The notes: generated from the letters alone by a model not told the origin. Shown: positions 19,952-28,605, counted from the stretch's first letter. The stretch is DNA of 64,000 nt from Nitrosomonas sp. (GCA_019745325.1 JAIETK010000011.1:1-64000), one strand, 5' to 3'. A program made the numbers and translations.

Positions 19952-21459
19952 GATGGTTCAAAGGGTAAGGTAAAATGAAATTTCGCACCGGGTTTGGCAT
20001 TGGTGTCGATCCATAACCGGCCGCCGTTGGCTTCGATCAAGGCGCGGCTGATTGCCAGCCCCATGCCGATACCCGTCGGTTTGGTGGTAAAAAACGGTTC
20101 GAAGATCCGTTTCATCAGATTCGGGTCGAATCCCGGGCCGCTATCCTGCACGATCACTTCGGCAACTTCCACCTCACCGGTCGTTTCCAGCCGGGTAATG
20201 ATCGTCAGGTCGGGCGAATCCAGGTTGCGCATCGCTTCGATCGCATTGCGGAAAAGATTGACCAGCACTTTCTGGATTTGTGTGCGGTTGCAACGCACTT
20301 CCGGCAGATTTTCCTGCAACAGCAACACCGGGCGGAATCTGCCGTAGCCATCGTTGTAGACGACATTTAACGCTTCATAAACGATTTCGGTCAAACTGGA
20401 GCGTTCGGTCACCAGTTCGCCTTTCTGCAGAAAAGCCAACAACTCGTGCAGACTGCGTCCGGCACGCTGCGCCTGCTCCACGCAGCCTTCCAGCGCCCGT
20501 TTCAGATGGCTGTAACTGGAACTGCCGCTGCCAAGCGCATGCAACACCACCTCGCTGTAGGCGGATATCGCCGCCAACGGCTGATTGAGCTCGTGCGCGA
20601 TCGCCGATGCGGTGCGCGCCGCGACTTGCTGCTTGAGGATGCTTTCGGTTTCGTCACGCTGCAGTTGCAATTTTTTCTGGATTTTCTTTTGCTCGGTGAC
20701 ATCGCGTGTCACCCCGATGAGGCGATGCGGATGCCCGGATTCGAAATAGACGCGCCCGTGCGCCGAGATCCAGCGTTCCATGCCGTTCTGCGGATTAATG
20801 ATGCGGTATTGCGCCTTGAATTCGCCGTTGCTGGCGGGATCCATCGCTTTCTCGATCGCCAGTTGCCGCGCTTCGCGGTCTTCCGGATGAATCGCCGCCA
20901 CAAATTCCTCGTAACTCACGGTATTTTCGGAATTCTTCCCCCACAGCTTGCGCATCTGCTTATCCCAGAAAACGATATTACGCTTGAAGTCGTAGTCAAA
21001 GATGCCCAATCCCGCCGCTTGCTTGGCCAGACGCAAGCGCTCTTCGCTGATACGCAGGGCTTCTTCGGTGTCCAGCCGCCGCCGCGCGGCGTTGAAGATA
21101 ATCAGCACGAACAACTGCTGCTTTTTCTTGACTGGACTGAGACTGATATCGAGCAACATTTCCTTGCCGTCGCGATTCAGTACGATTAATTCGTTACCGG
21201 CGCTCATGGCGCGCTTCGCCGGACGTCTCAAAAAGAGATCCTGGTAGTAGCGGTATTGCTTCCGGTAGCGCGGCGCGATCAGCATTTCCACCGTCACGCC
21301 TTCCAGTTCGCCGCCGGTATAACCGAGCAGCCGCTGGGCTGTGGGATTGACGACCGCGATGCGGCCAGCGTCGTCCGCCAGAATCATGGCATCCGCTGCG
21401 GCTTCAAATACTGTCGAGAAAGTTAAACCTCTCACTGCACTATTCAAATGTTTCTCCAC
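19948..21459 (-). CDS. PAS-domain sensor histidine kinase (FixL-like, soluble)
   Basis: 503 aa starting with GTG. No membrane segment is evident, so it should sense a cytoplasmic signal. Domains: PAS (about 10-125, with VVNPTAQRLLGYTGGE), a second PAS/PAC (about 140-258, WISAHGRVY and RLIGVTRDVTEQ), a coiled linker, a dimerisation box AIAHELNQPLAAISAYSE with phospho-acceptor His289, N-box VNLFRNAIEAM, G1 VQDSGPGFD, F-box EPFFTTK and G2 GIGMGLAISRALIEANGG. I do not see an obvious heme-binding His context as in true FixL. It lies upstream of and coupled to the FixJ-like regulator. Confidence 0.9.
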   Translation of the reverse strand: MEKHLNSAVRGLTFSTVFEAAADAMILADDAGRIAVVNPTAQRLLGYTGGELEGVTVEMLIAPRYRKQYRYYQDLFLRRPAKRAMSAGNELIVLNRDGKEMLLDISLSPVKKKQQLFVLIIFNAARRRLDTEEALRISEERLRLAKQAAGLGIFDYDFKRNIVFWDKQMRKLWGKNSENTVSYEEFVAAIHPEDREARQLAIEKAMDPASNGEFKAQYRIINPQNGMERWISAHGRVYFESGHPHRLIGVTRDVTEQKKIQKKLQLQRDETESILKQQVAARTASAIAHELNQPLAAISAYSEVVLHALGSGSSSYSHLKRALEGCVEQAQRAGRSLHELLAFLQKGELVTERSSLTEIVYEALNVVYNDGYGRFRPVLLLQENLPEVRCNRTQIQKVLVNLFRNAIEAMRNLDSPDLTIITRLETTGEVEVAEVIVQDSGPGFDPNLMKRIFEPFFTTKPTGIGMGLAISRALIEANGGRLWIDTNAKPGAKFHFTLPFEPS

Positions 21460-21532
21460 CCGTCGATTCGGAATTGAAACGCTAAACAGCTTACGACAGA
21501 AATCGGCAATTTACTATCAATTTGTTGATACG

Positions 21533-21569
21533 TAAGGGTTTGCACTTACGTGTCCGCACGGATATTTCC
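21533..21569 (+). promoter_or_regulatory. Shared 37-bp element, copy upstream of sbtA leader
   Basis: TAAGGGTTTGCACTTACGTG is followed by CGCACGGAT and TTTCC. It aligns without gaps to 23597-23633 with 31 of 37 positions identical. It also overlaps an inverted repeat ACGTAAG-N8-CTTACGT (21530-21551). It lies between the divergent FixL-like kinase gene and the sbtA leader ORF, and is a candidate operator for the FixJ-like regulator. Confidence 0.6.
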
Positions 21570-21725
21570 CTACGGGGTTCTCTTGTAGGATTTGCCCGGT
21601 AGGAAATGGCAACGATTGCTTTCACCGGAATGCATTAAAAAATCCGGGGCTTGCCGAGAGCGATTACAACCTGGCGATGGGCTGTTTTCACTCAAAAAAT
21701 CTGATTCTTAACTATTTGGAGAAAC

Positions 21726-21872
21726 ATGATGAACATAAAAATATGGATATGCGGAATCGCCATGGCGGCATTAACGATTTTGCCGGACAAATCTCTGTTT
21801 AGCGATCCGGTCGATGTGGCTTCAAAGCCCGCGGTGCAGCAAGAACATGCACGCAATACTTTAGTTGTTTAA
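21726..21872 (+). CDS. 48-residue secreted or leader peptide before sbtA
   Basis: ATG at 21726 preceded by TTTGGAGAAAC (GGAG); stop TAA at 21872; sbtA starts 26 bp later. The sequence begins MMNIKIWICGIAMAALTIL, a good signal peptide or single membrane segment, followed by a short polar tail. Tight spacing and a ribosome site argue that it is translated. It may be a small periplasmic protein, an SbtA accessory peptide, or simply a coupling leader; I recognise no family. Confidence 0.5.
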   Translation: MMNIKIWICGIAMAALTILPDKSLFSDPVDVASKPAVQQEHARNTLVV

Positions 21873-21898
21873 CTTGTTACGTATAGAGGAGTTCCATT

Positions 21899-22891
21899 AT
21901 GTCCCTGTCCAGTCTTCTCGTACCGGCGATTCTGTTTTTCGCATTGGGAATGTTTGCCTGTCTGATCAAATCGGATCTGAAATTCCCGCCCGATATGCAC
22001 AAAATGATCGTCATTTACTTACTCATCGGTATCGGACTTCATGGCGGTAAAGCGCTGGCCGGATCCGATATGGCATCCGCCATCCCGGCGGTCTGGGCGG
22101 CGCTCGGGTTCGGCATCGGTTTGCCGATCGTCGCCTATTTGATCCTGCGCATGGTCGGCAAAATCGATCCGCTCAACGCCGCGGCGATTTCCGCGCATTA
22201 TGGTTCGGTCAGCGCCGGTACCTACATGACCGCGGTCGCATTTCTCGCCGGTATCGGCGTGACGTACGAAGCCTACCCGGTGATCATGCTGGCAATCATG
22301 GAATCGCCGGCGATCATGATCGGCCTGGTACTTGCCGGATATTCCCGGAAAATCATGGGAGGCGCTGCCAAAGCTGACAAAGGAATGTATAAGCACCTGA
22401 TAATAGAAGCCTTTACTAACGGCAGTATTCTGCTGTTGTTCGGTTCGATGGCGATCGGATGGATGGTTTCAGATCCTAGCTATAAGAAAATCGAGCCGTT
22501 CTTTGAGCTGATCTTCATGGGCGCGTTGTGCATCTTCTTGTGCGACATGGGCATGGAAGCCGGAAAACGATTGTCGGAATTCAAGTCCGTCGGTGTTTTC
22601 CTGGTCAGCTTCGGTATTGTGATGCCGCTCATCGGCGCAGCCTGCGGTTTGTTTGTCGGACACTTCCTGCTGGGTTATTCGGTCGGCGGTATCACGCTGG
22701 TCACGGTGCTGGCAGCCAGTTGCTCGTATATCGCCGTCCCTCCGGCGATGCGTTTGGCGATCCCGGAAGCGAATCCGTCTTTTTATCTGACGTTGTCGCT
22801 CGGCTGCACTTTCCCGTTTAATGTTGTCATCGGCATTCCCATGTACTACGCCGCCGCGCAATATTTGCACGCCACTTACTATCCCTGGTAA
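21899..22891 (+). CDS. sbtA: Sodium-dependent bicarbonate transporter SbtA
   Basis: This 330-aa inner-membrane protein has about ten hydrophobic segments and an AGAGGAG ribosome site. The pattern is that of the SbtA family (PF05982): two inverted repeats, with SAHYGSVSAGTYMTAVAFL in the first half and LAASCSYIAVPPAMRLAIPEA in the second, the Ser-rich motifs near the bicarbonate/sodium site. SbtA concentrates HCO3- in the cytoplasm for RuBisCO. Its neighbour SbtB and an outer-membrane channel nearby complete a carbon-uptake module. Confidence 0.92.
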   Translation: MSLSSLLVPAILFFALGMFACLIKSDLKFPPDMHKMIVIYLLIGIGLHGGKALAGSDMASAIPAVWAALGFGIGLPIVAYLILRMVGKIDPLNAAAISAHYGSVSAGTYMTAVAFLAGIGVTYEAYPVIMLAIMESPAIMIGLVLAGYSRKIMGGAAKADKGMYKHLIIEAFTNGSILLLFGSMAIGWMVSDPSYKKIEPFFELIFMGALCIFLCDMGMEAGKRLSEFKSVGVFLVSFGIVMPLIGAACGLFVGHFLLGYSVGGITLVTVLAASCSYIAVPPAMRLAIPEANPSFYLTLSLGCTFPFNVVIGIPMYYAAAQYLHATYYPW

Positions 22892-22934
22892 GCGGCGTAT
22901 CAGCCTGCTATGTGGCCGCAAGCCGCGTTTACCT

Positions 22935-22969
22935 GCTCCTGTTGTTTTTCCTCCTTTAGCAACAGGAGC
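22935..22969 (+). terminator. Hairpin 1 between sbtA and sbtB
   Basis: GCTCCTGTTG (22935-22944) pairs perfectly with CAACAGGAGC (22960-22969); the 15-nt loop is T-rich. It may attenuate transcription or protect the sbtA message 3' end. Confidence 0.5.
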
Positions 22970-22976
22970 CAATTTC

Positions 22977-23001
22977 GGCGGCACTGTCCTCCGGTGCCGC
23001 C
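22977..23001 (+). terminator. Hairpin 2 between sbtA and sbtB
   Basis: GGCGGCAC (22977-22984) pairs perfectly with GTGCCGCC (22994-23001). No T-tract follows. Confidence 0.45.
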
Positions 23002-23069
23002 GCGATTGATCGGATCAATACGTTCACATCCCGATACCACATCATTAATTTTTATGGAGATACCGCATT

Positions 23070-23396
23070 ATGTTAGAAAAAGAAATACTGAAACCGATGA
23101 AGCGAATTGAGATCGTCATCGACGAGAACTCGCTGGATGATTTGCTGAAACTGCTGCGCGACGCCAACGTGCGCGGCTACACGGTCATCAAGAAAGCCGG
23201 AGGACTCGGATCGACCGGCGAACGCAACCCGGACGATTACGCGCTGGAACTGCCCAATGCCATCATGGTACTGGCCTGCGAAGAAAGTCAGGCAGCAAAA
23301 ATCATCAGCATCCTTCACCCGAATTTAAAAAATTTCGGCGGCATGTGTCTAGTCACCGATTGCCAATGGGTCATGGGACCGGCAGTTTCGTATTAA
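23070..23396 (+). CDS. sbtB: PII-like regulator SbtB
   Basis: A 108-aa PII-fold trimeric regulator that in cyanobacteria binds adenyl nucleotides (including cAMP) and docks on SbtA. Features are MKRIEIVIDENSLDDLLKLL, a glycine-rich T-loop region TVIKKAGGLGSTGERNPDD, and an MGPAVSY end. It has no C-terminal Cys-Gly-x-x-x-Cys redox loop that some cyanobacterial SbtB carry. GGAG lies 14 bases before the ATG. Adjacent placement to sbtA supports the assignment. Confidence 0.88.
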   Translation: MLEKEILKPMKRIEIVIDENSLDDLLKLLRDANVRGYTVIKKAGGLGSTGERNPDDYALELPNAIMVLACEESQAAKIISILHPNLKNFGGMCLVTDCQWVMGPAVSY

Positions 23397-23437
23397 GCAT
23401 CAACCGTTCCGGCATCCTTAAACCGCTTCATCTTCAA

Positions 23438-23462
23438 ATCCTGGCTGGCGATCAGCCAGGAT
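23438..23462 (+). terminator. Hairpin after sbtB
   Basis: ATCCTGGCTG (23438-23447) and CAGCCAGGAT (23453-23462) form a perfect 10-bp stem with a 5-nt loop, 42 bp after the stop. No U-run follows. Confidence 0.55.
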
Positions 23463-23596
23463 CTCAACACACTAACCATTCACAGCATTTTTTGTAGCCG
23501 GGTCCTATCGCCCGTATCGCAATTGCAATAGAAAATGCGGCAGCAATTCCACAACCATATGATTACCAATAGTAATTAATATCACCCCAAAACTTA

Positions 23597-23633
23597 TAAG
23601 GGATTGCGCTTAAGTGCTCGCACGGATTTTTCC
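23597..23633 (+). promoter_or_regulatory. Shared 37-bp element, copy upstream of porin
   Basis: TAAGGGATTGCGCTTAAGTG is followed by CGCACGGAT and TTTCC, the counterpart of 21533-21569. It lies 89 bp before the porin ATG at 23722, a plausible activator-binding position. Confidence 0.6.
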
Positions 23634-23721
23634 GGCAACTATCGCCCGGTATATTAATAAAAACTTGATCGATTCACCTGGATTTTCTTTAACCGACCAT
23701 TCACTTGATGAGGGAACGACA

Positions 23722-25212
23722 ATGACCTGGAGACAAATTCAATACACTTGTTGGCTGGTATTTTTCTGCTGCGGGTGCGTATTATGGGGCAGACATCTGT
23801 TTGCTGCGGAACTACCCAAGGACGAAGCCCGGAAAGCCACACAAACGCCTTCGATCGTAAGAACCAATACGCCGGCCAACGGTACCAACGGCACGTCTTT
23901 CAGCGCACAGGAAACGCCCGGGCGCACACGCTTCGACTTCGACAATCTAACCAAACTGATGGAGGAACACAAAACACCGCTGGCCGCCATGGCACCCGAC
24001 TGGCTGAACATCGCGGTTGAGCATCGCACGCGTTACGATGTTTACGATAACGGTTTCACCAGAAGCATTCCAGGATTCAATGATCAGATTCATCAGCGCA
24101 CCCGCTTTCTGATGGAAATCAAAAATATCATCGATCCGTTGAAATTCACGCTCGAACTGACCGATATCCGTGCTCCGCTGGCCAATTTCGCGCAAGAGCA
24201 CAACCCGAATATCGCCGATCATTTTGACTTTACCCAAATGAACCTCGGTCTGCACGGCAAAAATTTTCTCGGCACGGGGTATGCGGCGAAATTTGAAGTC
24301 GGCCGCTTCATGATGGATCTGGGTGAAGCCCGTCTGGTCGGGGGACACCGTTGGGGAACGCTCTCGCCCGCATTTGACGGCTTGCACTTCATGATGGGCA
24401 ATACCGATGAAAAATGGAGCTTGCGCGTGTTTGGCGCCCGGCCAGTCAACCGGGTTACCACATCGTTGAACTGGAACACACCCGAGACTTACTTTTCCGG
24501 GGTCTACGTGACCAACCGCGATCTGCGCTGGGCTAACTTGGACGGTTATTTCCTGCAGTTAAACGAGGGCGATAATCTCAGGCAGCGCAACTTGTCGACC
24601 ACCGGCTTCCGGCTGTTCGCCAAACCTGCGAAAGGCAGCATGGATTATGAAGTCGAATCGATGTACCAGTTCGGCGATACGCGCGATAAAAGTTTGTTCG
24701 CCCATCGCCATCACGGTGAGGTCGGGTATAGTTTCAATACCTCTATGCCGCTCAGAGCCGTTTATTTATTCGATTACTCATCGGGAGACCGCGATCCAGA
24801 CAAAAACTTCGACATTCTGTACGCCAAGCGGCGCGTCGAGTATGGTCCAACCGGTATGTTCGGGCCTTTCTTTCCGTCCAACTTGATATCGCCGGTCGGC
24901 TTCCGCGCAACGCTGGTTCCAACGCCGACTGTCCGCTTGATGATGTCGCATCGCGCCTACTGGCTCGCCGATAAACACGGGGCCTATGTCGGCAGCGGCT
25001 TGCAAGACCCGACCGGCCGAGCCGGCACTTTCCTCGGCAACATGCTCGACATCAGCATCGGCTGGGATCCGCAATTCAGCTTCCTGAAACGCGTCAGCTT
25101 CGATATCGGTTACAGCCATATCTTTAAAGGCGATTACTTCGAGAAAGTCGCCAATACCCCCGGCATGGCCGACACCAATTATGGTTATACGATGGCGACA
25201 TTCAAGTTTTGA
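23722..25212 (+). CDS. Outer-membrane porin, alginate-export family
   Basis: I start at ATG 23722 (496 aa) with AGGG upstream; an in-frame extension to 23614 lacks a ribosome site. A signal peptide (YTCWLVFFCCGCVLWG to LFAAE) leads into a spacer rich in Thr and Pro, then a beta-barrel of the alginate-export type (PF13372): LNIAVEHRTRYDVYDNGF, HQRTRFLMEIKNI, FEVGRFMMDLG and SLRVFGARPVNR. It ends in Phe (TMATFKF), as outer-membrane barrels do. Its linkage to sbtAB and the shared upstream element suggest an anion or bicarbonate entry route rather than alginate secretion. Confidence 0.8.
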   Translation: MTWRQIQYTCWLVFFCCGCVLWGRHLFAAELPKDEARKATQTPSIVRTNTPANGTNGTSFSAQETPGRTRFDFDNLTKLMEEHKTPLAAMAPDWLNIAVEHRTRYDVYDNGFTRSIPGFNDQIHQRTRFLMEIKNIIDPLKFTLELTDIRAPLANFAQEHNPNIADHFDFTQMNLGLHGKNFLGTGYAAKFEVGRFMMDLGEARLVGGHRWGTLSPAFDGLHFMMGNTDEKWSLRVFGARPVNRVTTSLNWNTPETYFSGVYVTNRDLRWANLDGYFLQLNEGDNLRQRNLSTTGFRLFAKPAKGSMDYEVESMYQFGDTRDKSLFAHRHHGEVGYSFNTSMPLRAVYLFDYSSGDRDPDKNFDILYAKRRVEYGPTGMFGPFFPSNLISPVGFRATLVPTPTVRLMMSHRAYWLADKHGAYVGSGLQDPTGRAGTFLGNMLDISIGWDPQFSFLKRVSFDIGYSHIFKGDYFEKVANTPGMADTNYGYTMATFKF

Positions 25213-25241
25213 GGAAACGCTTATCAATTCCTGATTTTCTT

Positions 25242-26552
25242 TTAAAAAGGAATCGTTGCATCCAGCGAGAATAAAAACTGATCCTTCTTGCCGTCGAACG
25301 GGCGGAACGCCATATCGATGCCGTCCGCCCGGTCGTAACGGATATTCTTACGGACGATGATATTGCGGATCGGTTTCCAGCCTTTGTTCCAGCGCATCGC
25401 CGGTTTCCAGTTCATGCCGACGGTCACGGCGTAATAATCCGCCGGCGCGCTGATGAAGGGTACATTACCGGCATAGCTGACACCCTTATTGTTTAATGCA
25501 GACAAGATGCGGTAAGGGGAAAATACCCGCCAGCCGTTGCGATCATGAAAACGTTCGGCGCGGATACCGATCGACAGGTTTTGCCGCAGTTCGTAAGTCA
25601 GGTGGGAATTGATGCTGTACCAAGCGGCGTTGCCGATGCCTTCGGGCAGATTGATGTTAGCCGCCCAGCCGTTCGTATGTTGCAGCACGGCGTGCATCTT
25701 GGGTGTGAGCCAATGTTGCAACACCACGCTGTACATCATCCACGGCTCACCCACCGCAGTTTGGCCATAGGTACCGCCCAACGATACGTTAGTACGCTTA
25801 TCGTCGCTGTCCCACAGCAGATTCGCCAACCCGCCCCAGTTATCGAGCTGCTTGTCGAAACCGCCGTCCCAGCCGCCGGTTGCGCTGCCGGTGGTCGCTG
25901 CGCCGCGGATGGTCCAGTTGCGGTTGACCGGGTAGGTGCCTAAGAAGCCTGTATGCGTAAAGGGTTCACCGCTGTTCAGGATATACGCGCGGGTATAAAA
26001 AAAATTGTCGGGGGCGGGCACGCTTTCATAGCCCAGCGGGGTATAAAAATGTCCCGCTTTGATATTCAGGCCGTTTCCGACTGGAACGTGTGTTTCCAGA
26101 TACGCTTGCGGCAGCGCGATACCGTATGTGCGCGTCGATTTACAGCAGATATTCAGATCCCAATTGCCTCTGTCCGAAGGCTCTCCGGTATTCTCATCGA
26201 ACGCGGAAATGCCGAAGGCCTGCGTGTAAATGGCATCGGTCCCGAACATAAAGTCGAAGCGGCCGCCGATGCTCCAATTTTTGGAGTCGGTTTCGACACT
26301 GCGTTCGATGAAGAAGTTAAGCTGGTTTAACTGAAAGCGGTTGGCGCGATCGGCAAATGTCACCGCGCCATTAAAACCATCCGCCGGATTGTTTGCGTTA
26401 TAGGTTGCCCCGCCGTTGATCCAGCCGCCGATTTCCAGACCGCTGCGCTTAAATAATTCCGGCATGACATTGGCGGCGGCGCGATCAGCCGTCATCATCA
26501 TGACGGCAGCCATTCCTGCTAACGCTATCAGGTTGTTGATCCGGTAATTCAT
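25242..26552 (-). CDS. Outer-membrane beta-barrel protein (BBP2-like)
   Basis: ATG at 26552 preceded by AAAGGG gives 436 aa; a start four codons earlier lacks a site. A signal peptide (LIALAGMAAVMMMTADRAAA) precedes GLEIGGWINGGATYNAN and a run of amphipathic strands (FQLNQLNFFIERSV, YGIALPQAYLETHVPVG, LNIKAGHFYTPLGYE). It ends in a terminal Phe (SLDATIPF). The pattern matches the PF07642 outer-membrane barrel family seen in autotrophic proteobacteria. It converges with the porin gene. Solute unknown. Confidence 0.78.
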   Translation of the reverse strand: MNYRINNLIALAGMAAVMMMTADRAAANVMPELFKRSGLEIGGWINGGATYNANNPADGFNGAVTFADRANRFQLNQLNFFIERSVETDSKNWSIGGRFDFMFGTDAIYTQAFGISAFDENTGEPSDRGNWDLNICCKSTRTYGIALPQAYLETHVPVGNGLNIKAGHFYTPLGYESVPAPDNFFYTRAYILNSGEPFTHTGFLGTYPVNRNWTIRGAATTGSATGGWDGGFDKQLDNWGGLANLLWDSDDKRTNVSLGGTYGQTAVGEPWMMYSVVLQHWLTPKMHAVLQHTNGWAANINLPEGIGNAAWYSINSHLTYELRQNLSIGIRAERFHDRNGWRVFSPYRILSALNNKGVSYAGNVPFISAPADYYAVTVGMNWKPAMRWNKGWKPIRNIIVRKNIRYDRADGIDMAFRPFDGKKDQFLFSLDATIPF

Positions 26553-26954
26553 TATCCCTTTCATGGTTATTTATATATCTAAAAGTAAAATGATAGGGCT
26601 GCACCTTAGCGCAACTAAAGTGGCAAAAGCTATCGGAATGGCCTTCATTTCCTGTCAGAATATTCTTATTATTTCAATGATATAAAAGTGGAAATAGGTT
26701 GCTTGCGTGAACGATGCTGCAACATTTTGCTAGGAGAATGTGCACGATCCCGCCCCGCCGCCGTTACGGCGGCATCGGAGATTACTGACGCAGCGTTTTA
26801 GTTGAGACGCATAAGAAAATTAACTTGGATCGATGGTAAAAATCGCCGAGTCCGGCCTGCGCTGAGAGCGCGCATGACGCTTTTCAGGTGTTCCTGAGAA
26901 GCGTTGCGCTTAATTTGATGGTGTTCGAAAAACTGCCAGGCTGAAGCTGGCGGT
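26553..26954. other. 402-bp gap with two hairpins
   Basis: It holds the promoter of the barrel protein on the minus strand, a GC hairpin GCCGCCG-TTA-CGGCGGC (26757-26773) and the hairpin at 26877-26904. No gene was recognised. Confidence 0.45.
26877..26904 (-). terminator. Hairpin after the zinc-ribbon-like gene
   Basis: ACGCTTTTCAGG (26877-26888) pairs with CCTGAGAAGCGT (26893-26904) with one G-T pair and a 4-nt loop. It lies about 50 bp downstream of the stop at 26955 of the minus-strand unit. No T-run follows on that strand. Confidence 0.45.
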
Positions 26955-27143
26955 TCAGTCCTTTTTCTCCGGAGCCGTGGTTCCGGTTTGCTGCTTTCTC
27001 CAACGATCGTAGCATTCAAGACCGCAGTAGTACACGATGTAATCGGTCGCTTTGACACTGGTCGCTTCTGATACAGGAATTTCCTTGAAACACACTTCGC
27101 ACGATACTTTCTCGGGCTCCTGGATATTTTTTTGCTCGATCAT
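26955..27143 (-). CDS. Small Cys-motif protein (DUF3330-like)
   Basis: ATG at 27143 with AAAGGAG at ideal spacing gives 62 aa; a TTG seven codons up contains that ribosome site and is therefore rejected. The domain has CEVCFKEIP and, 21 residues later, YYCGLECYDRW: paired Cys motifs of a treble-clef or zinc-ribbon kind. Similar DUF3330 proteins are small and cytoplasmic with unknown role. It ends a minus-strand run with the two envelope proteins upstream. Confidence 0.7.
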   Translation of the reverse strand: MIEQKNIQEPEKVSCEVCFKEIPVSEATSVKATDYIVYYCGLECYDRWRKQQTGTTAPEKKD

Positions 27144-27185
27144 CTCGATTTCTCCTTTCAACAAAGAAACGCTAAAACGGTTGCG

Positions 27186-27581
27186 TTAACGTGGCGGCGA
27201 TGGGGGATTGCCCGCTGGCGGCGCTGGCGGCCTAAAGCCCGCCGGTGGCGCGGTTACCTTGGGGTTGCTTGTTTCAACATCCGCTGGATCACCGGTCAAT
27301 CTTCCCAGCATCGGCACGCGGTGGCCTCTGGCATACATGCATTGAATGTAGTAGATATCGAATTGCCGCTGACTCCTGTGCATTGCGGCAGCGGCAGACT
27401 GCGATGTTTTGCCTTCCAGATGCTGGAATGCGAGCATCCGGCAATCGTAGTCGTCCGCGCGAAACTGCTCGAAACTGACCCCCTTGCCCGGCAGGGTGAT
27501 CACACTCGGCGCGTTTGGCGTACTGACACAGGCGGTCAGAATTACCAGCATGATCAACAGAAAGAACAATCGGCTTATCAT
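27186..27581 (-). CDS. Small lipoprotein with Pro-rich tail
   Basis: 131 aa. A lipoprotein signal peptide MISRLFFLLIMLVILTACV has the lipobox LTAC, so it is predicted to be acylated at Cys18. It carries a conserved-looking core DDYDCRMLAFQHLEGKTS and RQFDIYYIQCMYARGHRVP (two further Cys, probably a disulfide), then a Pro/Gly tail. AGAGGAAA precedes the ATG. Lies 15 bp after the Gly/Tyr-rich protein gene. Family function unknown. Confidence 0.75.
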   Translation of the reverse strand: MISRLFFLLIMLVILTACVSTPNAPSVITLPGKGVSFEQFRADDYDCRMLAFQHLEGKTSQSAAAAMHRSQRQFDIYYIQCMYARGHRVPMLGRLTGDPADVETSNPKVTAPPAGFRPPAPPAGNPPSPPR

Positions 27582-27596
27582 GATTTCCTCTTGGCG

Positions 27597-28034
27597 TTAT
27601 TGACCGGCTGGCCGCGGCGGCACCGGCAACCAGCCGCCCGGACAGCTTTTGACATAAGGATAGTAACCATCGGGGTTGCGGCAGTAATACCAGAAATTGG
27701 ATTGCGGCTGGTCTGGCTGGTCTGGCTGGGCCGATTGAGCCGGTTGCGCTTCTTGCCGCTCAATGTATACCGGCGGCGTTGTGGGTACGACCACTGCTGG
27801 CGGATACGCATACCAAGGCGGATAGTAGTAAGAGGGATAGCCGTAGCCATAACCGCCGAACCCATAGCGGCCAAATCCATAGCCGCCGTAGCCATAACTG
27901 CCGTAAAAACCCGGGCCGTAATAACCCAGACCGATGCCGAAATGACTATGATGATGCCCATGCGCCCATGCCAAGCTGCCGCTAAAGCCGAGCAGGAGAA
28001 TCACTGATAAACCTTTCCATTGAACCGATTGCAT
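27597..28034 (-). CDS. Secreted Gly/Tyr-rich protein
   Basis: 145 aa with a signal peptide (LSVILLLGFSGSLAWAHG), a His-rich start, a low-complexity YGGYGFGRYGFGGYGYGYP segment, a Gln/Pro linker and a C-terminal motif FWYYCRNPDGYYPYVKSC. The motif recurs in many proteobacterial envelope proteins of unknown function; its two Cys are likely disulfide bonded. First gene of the run with the lipoprotein. Confidence 0.75.
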   Translation of the reverse strand: MQSVQWKGLSVILLLGFSGSLAWAHGHHHSHFGIGLGYYGPGFYGSYGYGGYGFGRYGFGGYGYGYPSYYYPPWYAYPPAVVVPTTPPVYIERQEAQPAQSAQPDQPDQPQSNFWYYCRNPDGYYPYVKSCPGGWLPVPPRPAGQ

Positions 28035-28140
28035 AGCAACCTCACCGCGAATTTTGAATATAACCTTTCAATATGACTGACGCCGTTTCACAGAATTCCG
28101 TTGAATTACAGAAACCCAAACCAAGTGTATGGAAATACAT

Positions 28141-28605
28141 TCATTCCGCGGCAATACCGGGTACTGTCCAGGTCAATTCCATCACAATATGGTGTTTTGC
28201 TTCTTCGATCCGGCGGAAACCCAGCCGGCGGTACAACCGGTGCGCACCGCGGTTGGCGCGCAGTACGCGCAGGTGAACCGGCAATTGGCGATCCCGCGCG
28301 GTAGCGATCAACTCCTCGATCACGGCGGTGCCGATGCCCTGATTCTGAAACTGCGGATCGATTTGAATTTCGTCGAGCCACAGCCGCCCGGTTTCTTCGA
28401 GAATCATCAACATGCCGACACGTTGCCCGTCGCGCAGCAGGATTTGAATCTGCTGCGTTTGCCACGCTTCAGTAAATAACTCGAATTCCTCGTTTTCGTC
28501 CCAATAACCGAATTCTCGGATGATCAATTTCCGGTAAACGGTATGATGCAGCCGCAACAGCCAATCGTAATCGGAGTTCTGCGCGGGGCGCCGGTGGATT
28601 TGCAT
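28141..28605 (-). CDS. GNAT-family N-acetyltransferase
   Basis: 154 aa. It has the GNAT core: LWLDEIQIDPQFQNQGIG (motif A, acetyl-CoA pyrophosphate loop), TAVIEELIATARDRQL, and a C-terminal HRLYRRLGFRRIEEAKHH. It would acetylate a small molecule or peptide amine in the cytoplasm. It lies 121 bp downstream of the injection-system cargo genes on the same strand, but I see no reason to assign it to that system. Confidence 0.88.
   Translation of the reverse strand: MQIHRRPAQNSDYDWLLRLHHTVYRKLIIREFGYWDENEEFELFTEAWQTQQIQILLRDGQRVGMLMILEETGRLWLDEIQIDPQFQNQGIGTAVIEELIATARDRQLPVHLRVLRANRGAHRLYRRLGFRRIEEAKHHIVMELTWTVPGIAAE

Larger units (their letters stand above)
23397..23721. other. Regulatory gap between sbtB and porin
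   Basis: It contains the sbtB hairpin (23438-23462) and the shared 37-bp element (23597-23633). Otherwise it is AT-rich with no convincing ORF. Confidence 0.5.

Noticed and set aside
28141-28605. GNAT acetyltransferase as part of the eCIS operon
   Set aside because: It is on the same strand, but 121 bp downstream of the last cargo gene, lacks the leader, and is of a very common type; linkage is likely accidental.
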